DNA from: Streptomyces dioscori
Lineage (GTDB): Bacteria > Actinomycetota > Actinomycetes > Streptomycetales > Streptomycetaceae
NCBI RefSeq assembly: GCF_003024195.1
Contig: NZ_KZ679059.1
Coordinates: 80,645 to 144,644 of the forward strand
Direction of reading: 5' to 3'
DNA length: 64,000 nt
Shown here: one piece after another, positions 32,922 through 41,694 of the stretch
How positions within the stretch are numbered: position 1 is the stretch's first letter
How the letters are laid out: each line of letters starts with the position of its first letter
Program-made: the position numbers and the translations under genes
The notes under the pieces: generated by a model
Databases searched by the model: none
Told to the model about the DNA's origin: nothing
What the model saw: the letters and a program-made list of their open reading frames with translations, nothing else

Positions 32922-33695
32922 TCAGGCCCGACTGCCCTGGTCACCCACAAGCGTGCCGATCTTCTCACCCTTGACCGCCCGAGCGATATTGCCCTCGGTC
33001 AGAAGCTCGAAGACGAGGATCGGGAGCTTGTTGTCGCGGCACAGCGTGATCGCGGTCATGTCGGCGACCTTCAGGTCGCGGGTGATGACCTCGCCGTAGC
33101 TGAGCGCGTCGAACTTGACCGCTGTGGGGTTGGTCTTGGGGTCGGAGTCGTAGACCCCGTCCACACCGTTCTTGCCCATCAGCAGCGCTTCGGCGTCGAT
33201 CTCCAGAGCGCGCTGGGCGGCGGTGGTGTCCGTGGAGAAGTACGGCATGCCCATCCCTGCGCCGAAGATGACCACACGGCCCTTCTCCAGGTGCCGTACG
33301 GCTCGCAGCGGGATGTACGGCTCGGCGACCTGCCCCATGGTGATGGCGGTCTGCACGCGCGAGTCGATGCCCTCCTTCTCCAGGAAGTCCTGGAGGGCGA
33401 GGCAGTTCATGACGGTGCCGAGCATGCCCATGTAGTCGGAGCGGGCCCGGTCCATGCCGCGCTGCTGGAGCTCGGCGCCCCGGAAGAAGTTGCCGCCCCC
33501 GATGACGACGGCGATCTGGGCACCGCCGCGGACCACCGCGGCGATCTCCCGGGCCATCTTGTGCACCACGTCGGGGTCGACGCCGAGCGCTCCGCCACCG
33601 GCGAACGCCTCACCGGAAAGCTTCAGCAGAAAGCGGCCGGAGCCCTTGCCGGTGTCGCTCTTTTCGTCCTTGTCGGCGGCCTTGGTGGTGGTCAT
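32922..33695 (-). CDS. pyrH: Uridylate kinase
   Basis: A 257-residue amino-acid-kinase-fold enzyme phosphorylating UMP to UDP. Motifs: LLKLSGEAFAGG (phosphate loop), VIGGGNFFRG, MGMLGTVMNCLALQDFLE, FGAGMGMPYFSTDTTAAQRALE and KVADMTAITLCRDN. ATG 33695 is chosen; the frame is open further upstream but without a ribosome site. The 24-residue Lys/Asp-rich N-terminal extension is typical of actinobacteria. Heads the pyrH-frr-cdsA group, downstream of tsf. Confidence 0.96.
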   Translation of the reverse strand: MTTTKAADKDEKSDTGKGSGRFLLKLSGEAFAGGGALGVDPDVVHKMAREIAAVVRGGAQIAVVIGGGNFFRGAELQQRGMDRARSDYMGMLGTVMNCLALQDFLEKEGIDSRVQTAITMGQVAEPYIPLRAVRHLEKGRVVIFGAGMGMPYFSTDTTAAQRALEIDAEALLMGKNGVDGVYDSDPKTNPTAVKFDALSYGEVITRDLKVADMTAITLCRDNKLPILVFELLTEGNIARAVKGEKIGTLVGDQGSRA

Positions 33696-33746
33696 GGAGA
33701 TCTCGCCTCTTCTACGTGTCGCACATACGGGTCGCACATACGAAGA

Positions 33747-33796
33747 AGGCCACTGCCGGCGGGGTGTTGTTCGCATCCCATGCGCGGCAATGGCCT
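33747..33796 (-). terminator. Hairpin after rpsB-tsf
   Basis: AGGCCACTGCCG (33747-33758) pairs with CGGCAATGGCCT (33785-33796) with one G-U pair on the minus-strand RNA. It lies between the tsf stop (33908) and pyrH start (33695) and probably ends most of the ribosomal transcript. Confidence 0.6.
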
Positions 33797-33907
33797 CCTC
33801 GTCTGATCTGCTGTCGTCCGTTCACGCCCGCGCGTGACGGTCTGCGCGACCGACACGGACGACTGCTGTCGACCCTAGCGGGATCGCGCGTCGATCGCGG
33901 TACGGAC

Positions 33908-34744
33908 TCAGATGCCGACCTTGATGCGCGAGAAGCGCTTCAGGGTGACACCGGCCTCGTCCAGGACCTTCTGGACGGACTTCTTGTTGTCGAGCGCGTA
34001 CGGCTGGCCGAGGAGGGTGGCCTCCTTGAAGAAGCCGTTGACGCGACCCTCGACGATCTTCGGGAGCGCGGCCTCGGGCTTGCCCTCGGCGCGGGTGGTC
34101 TCCTCGGCGACACGGCGCTCGGACTCGACGACCTCGGCCGGAACGTCCTCACGGGAGAGGTACTTCGGCGCGAAGGCGGCGATGTGCTGCGCGATGCCCT
34201 TGGCGAGACCGGCGTCGGCCTTGTCCAGCTCGACCAGGACACCGATCTGCGGGGGCAGGTCGGGCATGGTGCGGTGCATGTACGCGGCCACGTAGGCGCC
34301 GGAGAACTGGGCGAAGCGGTCGAGGACGATCTTCTCGCCCAGGTTCGCGTTGGCCTCGTCGACGAACGCCTGGACCGTCTTGCCGGACTCGATCTCCGAG
34401 GCGAGGAGCGCCTGGATGTCGGCCGGGGAGGTCGCGGCGGCGTGCTCGGCGATCTGGTTGGCGACGACCTGGAACTTCTCGCTCTTGGCGACGAAGTCCG
34501 TCTCGCACTTCAGCTCGACCAGGACACCGGAGGTGTTGTCGTCGGCGATGATGGAGACCACGGCGCCGTTCTCGGCGGAGCGGCCCTCGCGCTTGGCGAC
34601 GCCCTTCTGGCCCTTGATGCGCAGCGCCTCGACGGCCTTGTCGACGTTACCGTCGGCCTCGTCCAGCGCCTTCTTGCAGTCCATCATGCCGGCGCCCGTG
34701 AGCTCACGGAGCTTCTTGACGTCGGCGGCGGTGTAGTTCGCCAT
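33908..34744 (-). CDS. tsf: Elongation factor Ts
   Basis: 278 residues. It is the nucleotide-exchange factor for EF-Tu. The N-terminal UBA-like domain (YTAADVKKLRELTGAGMMDCKKAL) and the core VELKCETDFVAKSEKF contain the Asp-Phe pair that contacts EF-Tu. The C-terminus DEAGVTLKRFSRIKVGI is standard. Downstream of rpsB with a hairpin between (34837-34877), so its expression may be set by partial read-through. Confidence 0.97.
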   Translation of the reverse strand: MANYTAADVKKLRELTGAGMMDCKKALDEADGNVDKAVEALRIKGQKGVAKREGRSAENGAVVSIIADDNTSGVLVELKCETDFVAKSEKFQVVANQIAEHAAATSPADIQALLASEIESGKTVQAFVDEANANLGEKIVLDRFAQFSGAYVAAYMHRTMPDLPPQIGVLVELDKADAGLAKGIAQHIAAFAPKYLSREDVPAEVVESERRVAEETTRAEGKPEAALPKIVEGRVNGFFKEATLLGQPYALDNKKSVQKVLDEAGVTLKRFSRIKVGI

Positions 34745-34836
34745 GATCTGTGAATCTCTTCTCGGAGTTCGAAGTCTCTGCAGTCGGCGTCCGCCGCTGA
34801 TCGGGCGGGCGTCCACCGAAGATCTACGGGCTGGGG

Positions 34837-34877
34837 GTGAACGGCGGGCGACGCACCAGGCGCCGCCCGCCCTCACT
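34837..34877 (-). terminator. rpsB-tsf intercistronic hairpin (attenuator)
   Basis: GGCGGGCG (34843-34850) pairs with CGCCCGCC (34864-34871); GTGA (34837-34840) and TCAC (34874-34877) extend the stem. It starts only 18 bp after the rpsB stop and precedes tsf, so it must allow read-through or protect the rpsB 3' end. Confidence 0.65.
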
Positions 34878-34895
34878 CAACCGTGACGCTGGACG

Positions 34896-35855
34896 TCAGG
34901 CCTGCTCGGCCGCGGCCGGCTTCTCAGCCTCGGCCTCGGCGGGGGCCTCGGCGGCAGCCGGAGCCTCGGCCTCGGCGGCGGGGGCCTCAGCCGGAGTCTC
35001 GGCCTCAGCGGCGGGGGCCTCGGCGTCGGCGGCCGGAGCCTCGGCGGCGGGCGCCTCGGCAGCGGTCTCGTCGGCCTTCTTCTCGCCGCCCTCAAGCAGG
35101 TCGCGCTCCCACGCGGCGAGCGGCTCGCCCGCGGCCTTGTCACCCTCGGCGGCCTTGCCGGCACCGGAGCGGGCGATGAGGCCCTCGGCGACGGCGTCGG
35201 CGATCACGCGGGTGAGCAGGGTGACGGAGCGGATCGCGTCGTCGTTGCCCGGGATCTTGTAGTCGACCTCGTCGGGGTCGCAGTTGGTGTCGAGGATGGC
35301 GACGACCGGGATGTTGAGCTTCCGGGCCTCACCGACCGCGATGTGCTCCTTCTTGGTGTCCACGATCCAGACGGCGCTGGGCACCTTGGACATCTCGCGG
35401 ATACCGCCGAGGGTCTTCTCCAGCTTGGCCTTCTCGCGGGAGAGGACGAGCAGCTCCTTCTTGGTGAGGCCGGACGCGGCCACATCCTCGAAGTCGATCT
35501 GCTCAAGCTCCTTGAGGCGCTGCAGACGCTTGTAGACGGTCGAGAAGTTGGTGAGCATGCCGCCCAGCCAGCGCTGGTTCACGTAGGGCATGCCGACGCG
35601 GGTCGCCTGCTCGGCGATGGCCTCCTGCGCCTGCTTCTTCGTACCGACGAACATGACCGTGCCGCCGTGGGCGACGGTCTCCTTGACGAACTCGTAGGCG
35701 CGGTCGATGTACGACAGCGACTGGAGCAGGTCGATGATGTAGATGCCGTTGCGCTCGGTGAAGATGAAGCGCTTCATCTTCGGGTTCCAGCGACGGGTCT
35801 GGTGACCGAAGTGGACGCCGCTTTCCAGCAGCTCCCGCATCGTGACGACGGCCAT
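34896..35855 (-). CDS. rpsB: 30S ribosomal protein S2
   Basis: A 319-residue S2. The conserved part is about 1-240: MRELLESGVHFGHQTRRWNPKM, VMFVGTKKQAQEAI, QRWLGGMLTNF, IREMSKVPSAVWIVDTKKEHIAVGEARKLNIPVVAI. It is followed by a 70-residue Ala/Glu/Pro tail (repeated EAPAAEA units) absent from E. coli S2 but known in Streptomyces. ATG 35855 has AAGGAG upstream; the long upstream open frame is not used. Its leader contains a hairpin (35955-35982). Confidence 0.97.
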   Translation of the reverse strand: MAVVTMRELLESGVHFGHQTRRWNPKMKRFIFTERNGIYIIDLLQSLSYIDRAYEFVKETVAHGGTVMFVGTKKQAQEAIAEQATRVGMPYVNQRWLGGMLTNFSTVYKRLQRLKELEQIDFEDVAASGLTKKELLVLSREKAKLEKTLGGIREMSKVPSAVWIVDTKKEHIAVGEARKLNIPVVAILDTNCDPDEVDYKIPGNDDAIRSVTLLTRVIADAVAEGLIARSGAGKAAEGDKAAGEPLAAWERDLLEGGEKKADETAAEAPAAEAPAADAEAPAAEAETPAEAPAAEAEAPAAAEAPAEAEAEKPAAAEQA

Positions 35856-35954
35856 GGCCGTACTCCTTGGTGTTCTCGGTTGTGCCGCGTCCGCCGGACG
35901 GCGGTCGCGCCTGACGCCCGCATTGCGCCTTGCCACGAGGGACCGAGGGGCGCT

Positions 35955-35982
35955 GACATCGGCTGTTTCACGGCCTGATGTC
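35955..35982 (-). promoter_or_regulatory. Hairpin in the rpsB leader
   Basis: GACATC (35955-35960) and GATGTC (35977-35982) pair, continued by GGC/GCC past a one-base bulge, about 100 nt before the rpsB start. TACACT on the minus strand (36025-36030) could be the -10 of the promoter. It may be an S2-responsive leader, which is inference. Confidence 0.4.
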
Positions 35983-36136
35983 GGGGCGTGCGAAGTCGAC
36001 CCGGTGACCCGGATCGCCACAAGAAGTGTACGGGACCCACGGGGTGCCGGGTGACGCCGCTGTCCACAACCGACGGGTACTCCACAGATCCTGACCATGA
36101 TCCCTTTTTTCATGCCGTCCGAGGCACGGTTCTCGC

Positions 36137-36961
36137 ATGCGAGCAGACCGTTTTCTTCGTACGGGGCCGGCGCCGCGGCCCGCCCTGGCAGTGACCGCCA
36201 TGCTGGCGCTCGGCCTCCTGCTGTGCCTGGTCCTCGGCGGCGGGCCCGCGGCCATCGCCCGGGCCGGCGACCCCAGCCTGGGTGCCGGCGGTGCGGACCC
36301 GCCGGTCCCCGCCGTCGGCCGCGCCTGGCCGGTGGGGTCGCGGCCGCCGGTGACGCGCGGCTGGGAGCCACCGGCGACCGCCTACGGCCGGGGCCACCGG
36401 GGCGTCGATCTCACCGCGGCCCCCGGCACCCCGGTCAAGGCCGTCGCGCCCGGCCGCGTCTCCTTCGCCGGCCGGGTCGCGGGCCGCGGGGTCGTCTCCG
36501 TCGAACTGGCCGGCACGGGCACCCCGCCCCTGCGCACCACGTACGCGCCGGTGGCGGCGACGCTGAACAAGGGCGCCGAAGTGGCCGCGGGCGAGGTGGT
36601 GGGCGTACTGGAACTGCCGACGTCCCACTGCCCGATGTCATGCCTCCACTGGGGCCTGCGCCGCGGGGACACCTACCTGGACCCGCTGTCGCTGCTGCCC
36701 CCATGGCTGCTGACCAGGGGACCGTCCCGCCTGCTACCGGTCACGGGAATCCCGGAACCGGAGCGGAAACCGGAACCGGACGCGATACCAGAAGCCGTCG
36801 CGGCGCCGAAAGCGGCGCGGCACGGAACGAGGAAGGGGGCGCGTCACCCAAAGCGGGAGCGGGCGCAGCGCCTTGAGCGGACGGGCGCGCGGCTCTCACG
36901 TGACGCAACCGCCGTCAGCCGCGCACGCCCCGCAGGGCCATCGCTACGGCGGCCTCGGTGA
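36137..36961 (+). CDS. M23 family metallopeptidase (LytM-like)
   Basis: The 274-residue exported protein has a signal peptide/membrane anchor (about 15-42) and a LytM domain. Zinc ligands His87 and Asp91 lie in GHRGVDL, and HCPMSCLHWGL supplies His164 and His171. The family often cleaves peptidoglycan cross-bridges, but some members are inactive activators. The first histidine of the usual HxH pair is Leu here (CLHWG), the pattern seen in the shorter Streptomyces homologues of this locus as far as I recall. The C-terminal 70 residues are very basic (KAARHGTRKGARHPKRERAQR). Its 3' end overlaps the convergent TetR gene by 47 bp. Confidence 0.82.
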   Translation: MRADRFLRTGPAPRPALAVTAMLALGLLLCLVLGGGPAAIARAGDPSLGAGGADPPVPAVGRAWPVGSRPPVTRGWEPPATAYGRGHRGVDLTAAPGTPVKAVAPGRVSFAGRVAGRGVVSVELAGTGTPPLRTTYAPVAATLNKGAEVAAGEVVGVLELPTSHCPMSCLHWGLRRGDTYLDPLSLLPPWLLTRGPSRLLPVTGIPEPERKPEPDAIPEAVAAPKAARHGTRKGARHPKRERAQRLERTGARLSRDATAVSRARPAGPSLRRPR

Positions 36962-37496
36962 TCACTCCGGGCTCCTCGGCCGCGCCGAGCTCGATCCTGC
37001 GCACCGCCGCGTCCGCGATCCCCTGGAGAAGCATCGCGGCCATCCGGGGCTGCTCGTGCCCCATGTCCCGCAACGCCTCCACGATCATCGCGACGAGCCC
37101 CCCGTGCGCGGCGCGGATCTTCTCGCGCGCGCCGGCGTCGAGCTCACTCGCGGAGATCGCCACGACGGCCCGGTGCCGCCGGTCCCCCACCAGGGCGAGC
37201 TGACGGCGGACGTACGCCTCGACCTTGCCCTCGGGTGTCCCCGCCAGCGACATCGCGGTCTCGACCTCGGCGGCCCAGAGCGGGAAGTCGACCTCGCAGA
37301 GCTCTTCGACGACCGCCGCACGGGAACGGAAGTACTCGTACACGGAGGACCGCGCGAGGCCCGTCCGCTCGGCGAGCGCCGGGAACGTCAGAGCGTCCGT
37401 CCCGCCTTCGGACAGCAGGGACCGCGCCGCGTCCAGCAGGGCGCTTCGCTGCATCGACCGGTGCTCGGCCACGGAGGCCGCTCGAATCCTTGGCAC
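36915..37496 (-). CDS. TetR family transcriptional regulator
   Basis: A 193-residue repressor with an N-terminal helix-turn-helix (about 12-60: SALLDAARSLLSEGGTDALTFPALAERTGLARSSVYEYFRSRAAVVEELC) and a helical ligand domain. The ligand is unknown. It sits between whiG (upstream, same strand, 273 bp away) and the M23 peptidase gene (convergent, 47-bp overlap). GTG 37496 begins the conserved PRIRAAS start. This conserved position next to whiG and rpsB is seen in other Streptomyces genomes. Confidence 0.88.
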   Translation of the reverse strand: MPRIRAASVAEHRSMQRSALLDAARSLLSEGGTDALTFPALAERTGLARSSVYEYFRSRAAVVEELCEVDFPLWAAEVETAMSLAGTPEGKVEAYVRRQLALVGDRRHRAVVAISASELDAGAREKIRAAHGGLVAMIVEALRDMGHEQPRMAAMLLQGIADAAVRRIELGAAEEPGVITEAAVAMALRGVRG

Positions 37497-37735
37497 GCCC
37501 CCACTTTACGGACGCCCCGCCCTGGACGGGAGACTCTCGCCCGTCAGGCCTCGATCAGCCGCCGCTCACCGGCACCGGCCCGAGGGGATTCCTCCCCACC
37601 CGGACCACCCGGACCACCCGGCCGACACGCCTCCCGCCCGCGCGACAGAAGTCCCGAGGAGGACGGTTCCACGAGGTCAGCGGGGCGTGTGCGGATGGCG
37701 GGGCCGACGGGAGCGGACGGCGAGGCCGGAGGGTG

Positions 37736-37770
37736 GCGAGCGGCGAGCGGCGAGCGGCGAGCGGCGAGCT
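37736..37770. repeat. Heptanucleotide tandem repeat (GGCGAGC)n
   Basis: About five GGCGAGC units abut the whiG stop codon. The rest of the gap 37497-37735 shows only short GGACCACCC duplications and no gene. Confidence 0.8.
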
Positions 37771-38612
37771 CAACGCCCGAAGCTCGCCAGTTTCGCCCGG
37801 AGCTGGAGCACGGACTTGGTGTGGATCTGGCTGACGCGGCTCTCCGTCACCCCGAGCACATTGCCGATCTCGGCGAGCGTGAGGCCCTCGTAGTAGTAGA
37901 GGGTCACCACGGTCTTCTCACGCTCGGGCAAAGTGTTGATGGCGCGCGCCAGGAAACGCCGCAGCTCACGGTCCTCCGCGACCTCCACCGGGTTGTCGGC
38001 CGCGGTGTCCTCAAGGGTGTCCATCAGGCTCAGCCGGTTGCCGCCCTCACCGCCGACATGCAGCAGCTCCTCCAGGGCCACGACGTTGGCCAGCGACAAC
38101 TGGCCGAACACCGCGTGCAGTTCGTCGACCGCGATCCCCATCTCGGCGGCCACCTCGCACTCCGACGGCGTACGCCGCAGCCGCGCCTCCAGCGTCGCGT
38201 ACGCCCGCTCGACGTTGCGGGCCTTCTGCCGCACGGACCGGGGGATCCAGTCGAGCGCCCGCAGTTCGTCGATCATCGCGCCCCGGATCCGGGTGATCGC
38301 GTACGTCTCGAACTTGATCTCCCGTTCGATGTCGAACTTCTCGATCGCGTCGATGAGCCCGAACACGCCCGACGAGACGAAGTCCGCCTGCTCCACATTG
38401 GGGGGCAGCCCCACACTCACCCGGCCGGCTACGTACTTCACCAGCGGCGAGTAGTGCAGGATCAGCTGCTCGCGCAGCCGCCCGTCACCCGTGGTCTTGT
38501 ACGACCTCCACAGCTCGTCGAGCGTCGAGGGGGCGGGCGGCCGCACGCCGCCGTCACGGGCGGCGGGGGTAACCGCCGCCGCCCGGTCGGACCCGGAGGT
38601 GTGCTGGGGCAT
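37770..38612 (-). CDS. whiG: RNA polymerase sigma factor WhiG
   Basis: A 280-residue FliA/WhiG-type sigma factor that starts sporulation of aerial hyphae. Region 2 (LWRSYKTTGDGRLREQLILHYSPLVKYVAGRV, then FVSSGVFGLIDAIEKFDIEREIKFETYAITRIRGAMIDELR), region 3 and region 4.2 (LPEREKTVVTLYYYEGLTLAEIGNVLGVTESRVSQIHTKSVLQLRAKL) are complete. In Streptomyces its activity is known to be blocked by RsiG with c-di-GMP. ATG 38612 is preceded by AAGG and gives the length I expect for WhiG; the frame is open to 38702 upstream. Confidence 0.96.
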   Translation of the reverse strand: MPQHTSGSDRAAAVTPAARDGGVRPPAPSTLDELWRSYKTTGDGRLREQLILHYSPLVKYVAGRVSVGLPPNVEQADFVSSGVFGLIDAIEKFDIEREIKFETYAITRIRGAMIDELRALDWIPRSVRQKARNVERAYATLEARLRRTPSECEVAAEMGIAVDELHAVFGQLSLANVVALEELLHVGGEGGNRLSLMDTLEDTAADNPVEVAEDRELRRFLARAINTLPEREKTVVTLYYYEGLTLAEIGNVLGVTESRVSQIHTKSVLQLRAKLASFGR

Positions 38613-38884
38613 GCGTCGCCTTGTGCCGTTCTGCAGTGAACTGTGAGTAACTGCGTGAGCTGTCGGTCTGATGTCGAGTTGCCTGTCTGAGTCGGAATCC
38701 ATGTGAGCGTAGCGTGACTGGAGAGTCGCAGTGTGCGAACAGTGCTGGACTCACCGTGCGCAGATACGTTCCGCTGGATGTCCCGCGGAGGCATGGCCGT
38801 CGCCGTGTGTGATCATCTCGGAGCGTCAACTGACGGAAATCCCGGGGGCATCGGGGAGTAGCCCGGACGGCCGAACACTCTCGG

Positions 38885-40075
38885 TCAGCGGCACCCCCGA
38901 TCCCTGTCGATGGGCAGAGCGGCCTGGCGTGTCAACTTCCAGCCGTCGCCGTGTCGTTCGACGAAGCCAAGTGAGCGGAGTTCGTACAGTCTCGCGACCG
39001 CGTCGTCCTCGGACGTCCCGGCGTCCCTGGCGATGGCCTGCCGCGACGCCGCCTCCCGGGCCGGCAGCGCGGCCAGCACCTGGGCGGCCGCCGGGTCCAG
39101 GAGGTCGCGTGGCAGCACCGGTCCGCGCCGAGCCGTGGCCAGCTCGCCCATGTCACCGACCAGCTCGGCGACTTCCGCGGCGTCGGTGACCAGCACCGCG
39201 TCCCCACGCAGGAGTTCGTGCACACCCGCCGAGAGACCGCTGGTGGCCGGGCCCGGCACTCCCATCGTGAATCTGCCCAGCCGCTCGGCGGCCCGGGCGG
39301 TCGCCAGCGCACCGCTCCGGTACGCCGCCTCCACGACCACCGTGCCGCGCGTCAACGCCGCGATGACCCGGTTCCGCAGAATGAACCTGCTCGGAGTCGG
39401 ATGGTCGCCGGGCGGCAACTCCCCGACCACCAGACCCTGTTCGGCGATCCTGGTGATCAACTGGGTGTGGCCGCGCGGATAGGGCCGGTCGACCCCGCAG
39501 GCGAGCACGGCGACGGTGGCGCCGCCCGCCCCGAGAGCGCCCCGGTGTGTCGCGCCGTCCACGCCGTAGGCACCTCCCGACACCACGACCCACCCCCGCT
39601 CCGCGAGTCCGGCGCCGAGCGCCGACGCCATGTGGGCGCCGTACTCGGTACAGGCCCGTGCCCCCACGACGGCGACGGAGCGCAGCGCCCATATCCGCAG
39701 ACTGGGCAGCCCCCGCACCCACAGCCCGACAGGTCTCGCGTCTGCCAGGTCGTCCAGTTGCGCGGGCCATTCCGGGTCACCGGGACACACGAACCGTGTC
39801 CCGCTGTCCCGCGCCACCGCGAGGTCCCGCTCCGGGTCCGCCCGCTCGGCCCGGGCCCGCAGGCCCGCCCATCTCACGTCGGTCACCCCCGGCAGCTGCT
39901 GTCCGCCTCCGGCGAGGCGCCGGACCACCTCCTCCGCCCCGTGCTCACGGAGCCATCGGCCGCAGACCTCGTCCCCCGGTTCGACGACCCGTGCGAGGAA
40001 GGCCCGGTGGAGCCGATCTCCGTCCCCGCCCGCTCCATCCACCGGGAAGCCTTGATCAAGGAAGCCGTGATTCAC
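38885..40075 (-). CDS. dprA: DNA processing protein DprA/Smf
   Basis: A 396-residue DprA. The Rossmann core has VAVVGARACTEYG, VVSGGAYGVDGATHRGAL, VAVLACGVDRPYPRGH and FILRNRVIAALTRGTVVVEAAYRSGAL, and a C-terminal winged-helix domain (ALPAREAASRQAIARDAG) follows. DprA loads RecA on incoming single strands in naturally competent bacteria; its role in Streptomyces is unproven. GTG 40075 overlaps the comM stop (GTGA). Here whiG follows after only 272 bp. Confidence 0.95.
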   Translation of the reverse strand: MNHGFLDQGFPVDGAGGDGDRLHRAFLARVVEPGDEVCGRWLREHGAEEVVRRLAGGGQQLPGVTDVRWAGLRARAERADPERDLAVARDSGTRFVCPGDPEWPAQLDDLADARPVGLWVRGLPSLRIWALRSVAVVGARACTEYGAHMASALGAGLAERGWVVVSGGAYGVDGATHRGALGAGGATVAVLACGVDRPYPRGHTQLITRIAEQGLVVGELPPGDHPTPSRFILRNRVIAALTRGTVVVEAAYRSGALATARAAERLGRFTMGVPGPATSGLSAGVHELLRGDAVLVTDAAEVAELVGDMGELATARRGPVLPRDLLDPAAAQVLAALPAREAASRQAIARDAGTSEDDAVARLYELRSLGFVERHGDGWKLTRQAALPIDRDRGCR

Positions 40076-41694
40076 CGGGAGGCCCCGATCGCCATCGGCA
40101 CCCCCCGGGGAACCCCGGTGCGCAGTTGCAGCGCGAGGGTCACGTCAGCCACCCCCGGCCGGTCACGACCGGCGAGGTCAGCGACGGTCCAGGCGACCCG
40201 CAGGACGCGGTCGAGCCCCCGGGCGGTGAGCACACCGCGCTCCAGGCTGCGCTCCGCGTCGTCCATGGCGCCCGGGGACGCGTACCACCGGCTGCGGAGT
40301 TCACGGCCCGGGACCTCGCTGTTCGTGTGCCAGGGGGTGTCCGTCAGACGTGCGGCGGCCCTCGCCCTGGCCTCCCGGACCCGGTCGGCGACCGTCTCGG
40401 TGGTCTCGCCCCGCGCGCCCCGCTCCGTCAGCTGGGCGCGGGTGACGCGGTCCACCTCCACCCTCAGGTCGACGCGGTCGAGCAGTGGTCCGGAGAGCCG
40501 GGCCTGGTAGCGGCGGATCATGGAGGGCGAGCACTCGCACAGGGTGTCCCGCTGTGAGAAGCGGCCGCAGGGGCAGGGGTTGGCCGCGAGGACCATCAGG
40601 AAGCGTGCCGGGAAGCGCACGACGCCGGCACTGCGCGCGATCACCACATGCCCGGACTCCAGGGGCTGGCGCAGTGCGTCGAGGGCCCGGCTGCTGAACT
40701 CCGGCGTCTCGTCCAGAAAGAGAATTCCCCTATGGGCGAGCGACACCGCACCCGGCCGTGCCACCCCCTGGCCGCCGCCGACCAGAGCCTGCATGGTCGC
40801 CGAGTGATGCGGGGCGCAGTAGGGGGCGACGTCGACCAGGGGTTTGCCGGGTGGCAGCAGGCCCGCGACCGAGTGGACGGCCGTGACCTCCAGGGACTCG
40901 CTCCGGCCGAGCCGCGGCAGGATGGCGGGCAGCCGCTCGGCGAGCATGGTCTTGCCCGCTCCCGGCGGACCCTCCAGGAACAGATGGTGCCCGCCGGCCG
41001 CGGCGACCTCCACCGCGGTCCGTGCCGAGAGCTGGCCCACGACGTCGGCGAGGTCGTGTTCGTGGTCGTGGTGGGCGGCGCCCATGCTGTGCATTCCGGT
41101 GGCCGCGCCCGTGCCCGGCATGCGCAGGCCCGCGAGCGGATCGGTCCTGCCCTGCTCGTCCGGATCCTCGTCGGGCACCGGTTCGTCCGTGAGGACCGCG
41201 ATGAGCTGACGGAGGCTGCGGACGCCGAGCACCGACACACCTGGTACCAGGGAGGCCTCGGCGGCCGCGCTCTCGGGCACCACCACCTGTTCGTATCCCG
41301 CCTCGGCGGCGGCCAGCACGGCCGGCAGCACACCTCGTACGGGCCGGACCCGTCCGTCCAGGCCCAGCTCTCCGATCATCACGATGTCGGCGAGCACTCG
41401 GGGATCGATGCGCTCCGAGGCGCCGAGGGCCGCGCAGGCGATGGCGAGGTCGAAGCCGCTGCCGCCCTTCGGCACCGAGGCCGGGCTGAGGCCCACGGTG
41501 AGCTTCTTCTGCGGCCACTCGCCGCCGGAGTTGACCACGGCCGCCCTGACGCGGTCCTTGCTCTCCGTCAGGCTCTTGTCGGGCAACCCCACCAGGGTGA
41601 ACGCCGCGACTCCGGGCTCCAGGTCCGCCTGGACCTCGACGACGACACCGTCCACGCCCACGAGGGCCACCGAGCACGTACGCGCGAAGCCCAT
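40072..41694 (-). CDS. comM: YifB/ComM Mg-chelatase-like AAA+ protein
   Basis: 540 residues: an N-terminal Lon-like S5-fold domain (VALVGVDGVVVEVQADL, LSPASVPKGGSGFDLAIACAAL), Walker A GPPGAGKTMLAERLP, Walker B ILFLDETPEF, and a C-terminal Mg-chelatase domain (NPCPCGRF, RYQARLSGPLLDRVDLRVEV). ComM is a branch-migration helicase in transformation. A 35-residue insert with His/Asp runs (MGAAHHDHEHD) precedes Walker A. Coupled at both ends: TGATG with yraN and GTGA with dprA. Confidence 0.95.
   Translation of the reverse strand: MGFARTCSVALVGVDGVVVEVQADLEPGVAAFTLVGLPDKSLTESKDRVRAAVVNSGGEWPQKKLTVGLSPASVPKGGSGFDLAIACAALGASERIDPRVLADIVMIGELGLDGRVRPVRGVLPAVLAAAEAGYEQVVVPESAAAEASLVPGVSVLGVRSLRQLIAVLTDEPVPDEDPDEQGRTDPLAGLRMPGTGAATGMHSMGAAHHDHEHDLADVVGQLSARTAVEVAAAGGHHLFLEGPPGAGKTMLAERLPAILPRLGRSESLEVTAVHSVAGLLPPGKPLVDVAPYCAPHHSATMQALVGGGQGVARPGAVSLAHRGILFLDETPEFSSRALDALRQPLESGHVVIARSAGVVRFPARFLMVLAANPCPCGRFSQRDTLCECSPSMIRRYQARLSGPLLDRVDLRVEVDRVTRAQLTERGARGETTETVADRVREARARAAARLTDTPWHTNSEVPGRELRSRWYASPGAMDDAERSLERGVLTARGLDRVLRVAWTVADLAGRDRPGVADVTLALQLRTGVPRGVPMAIGASR

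Noticed and set aside
38613..38702. Longer WhiG start at 38702
   Set aside because: Adds 30 residues not expected for WhiG, and the better-spaced AAGG precedes ATG 38612.
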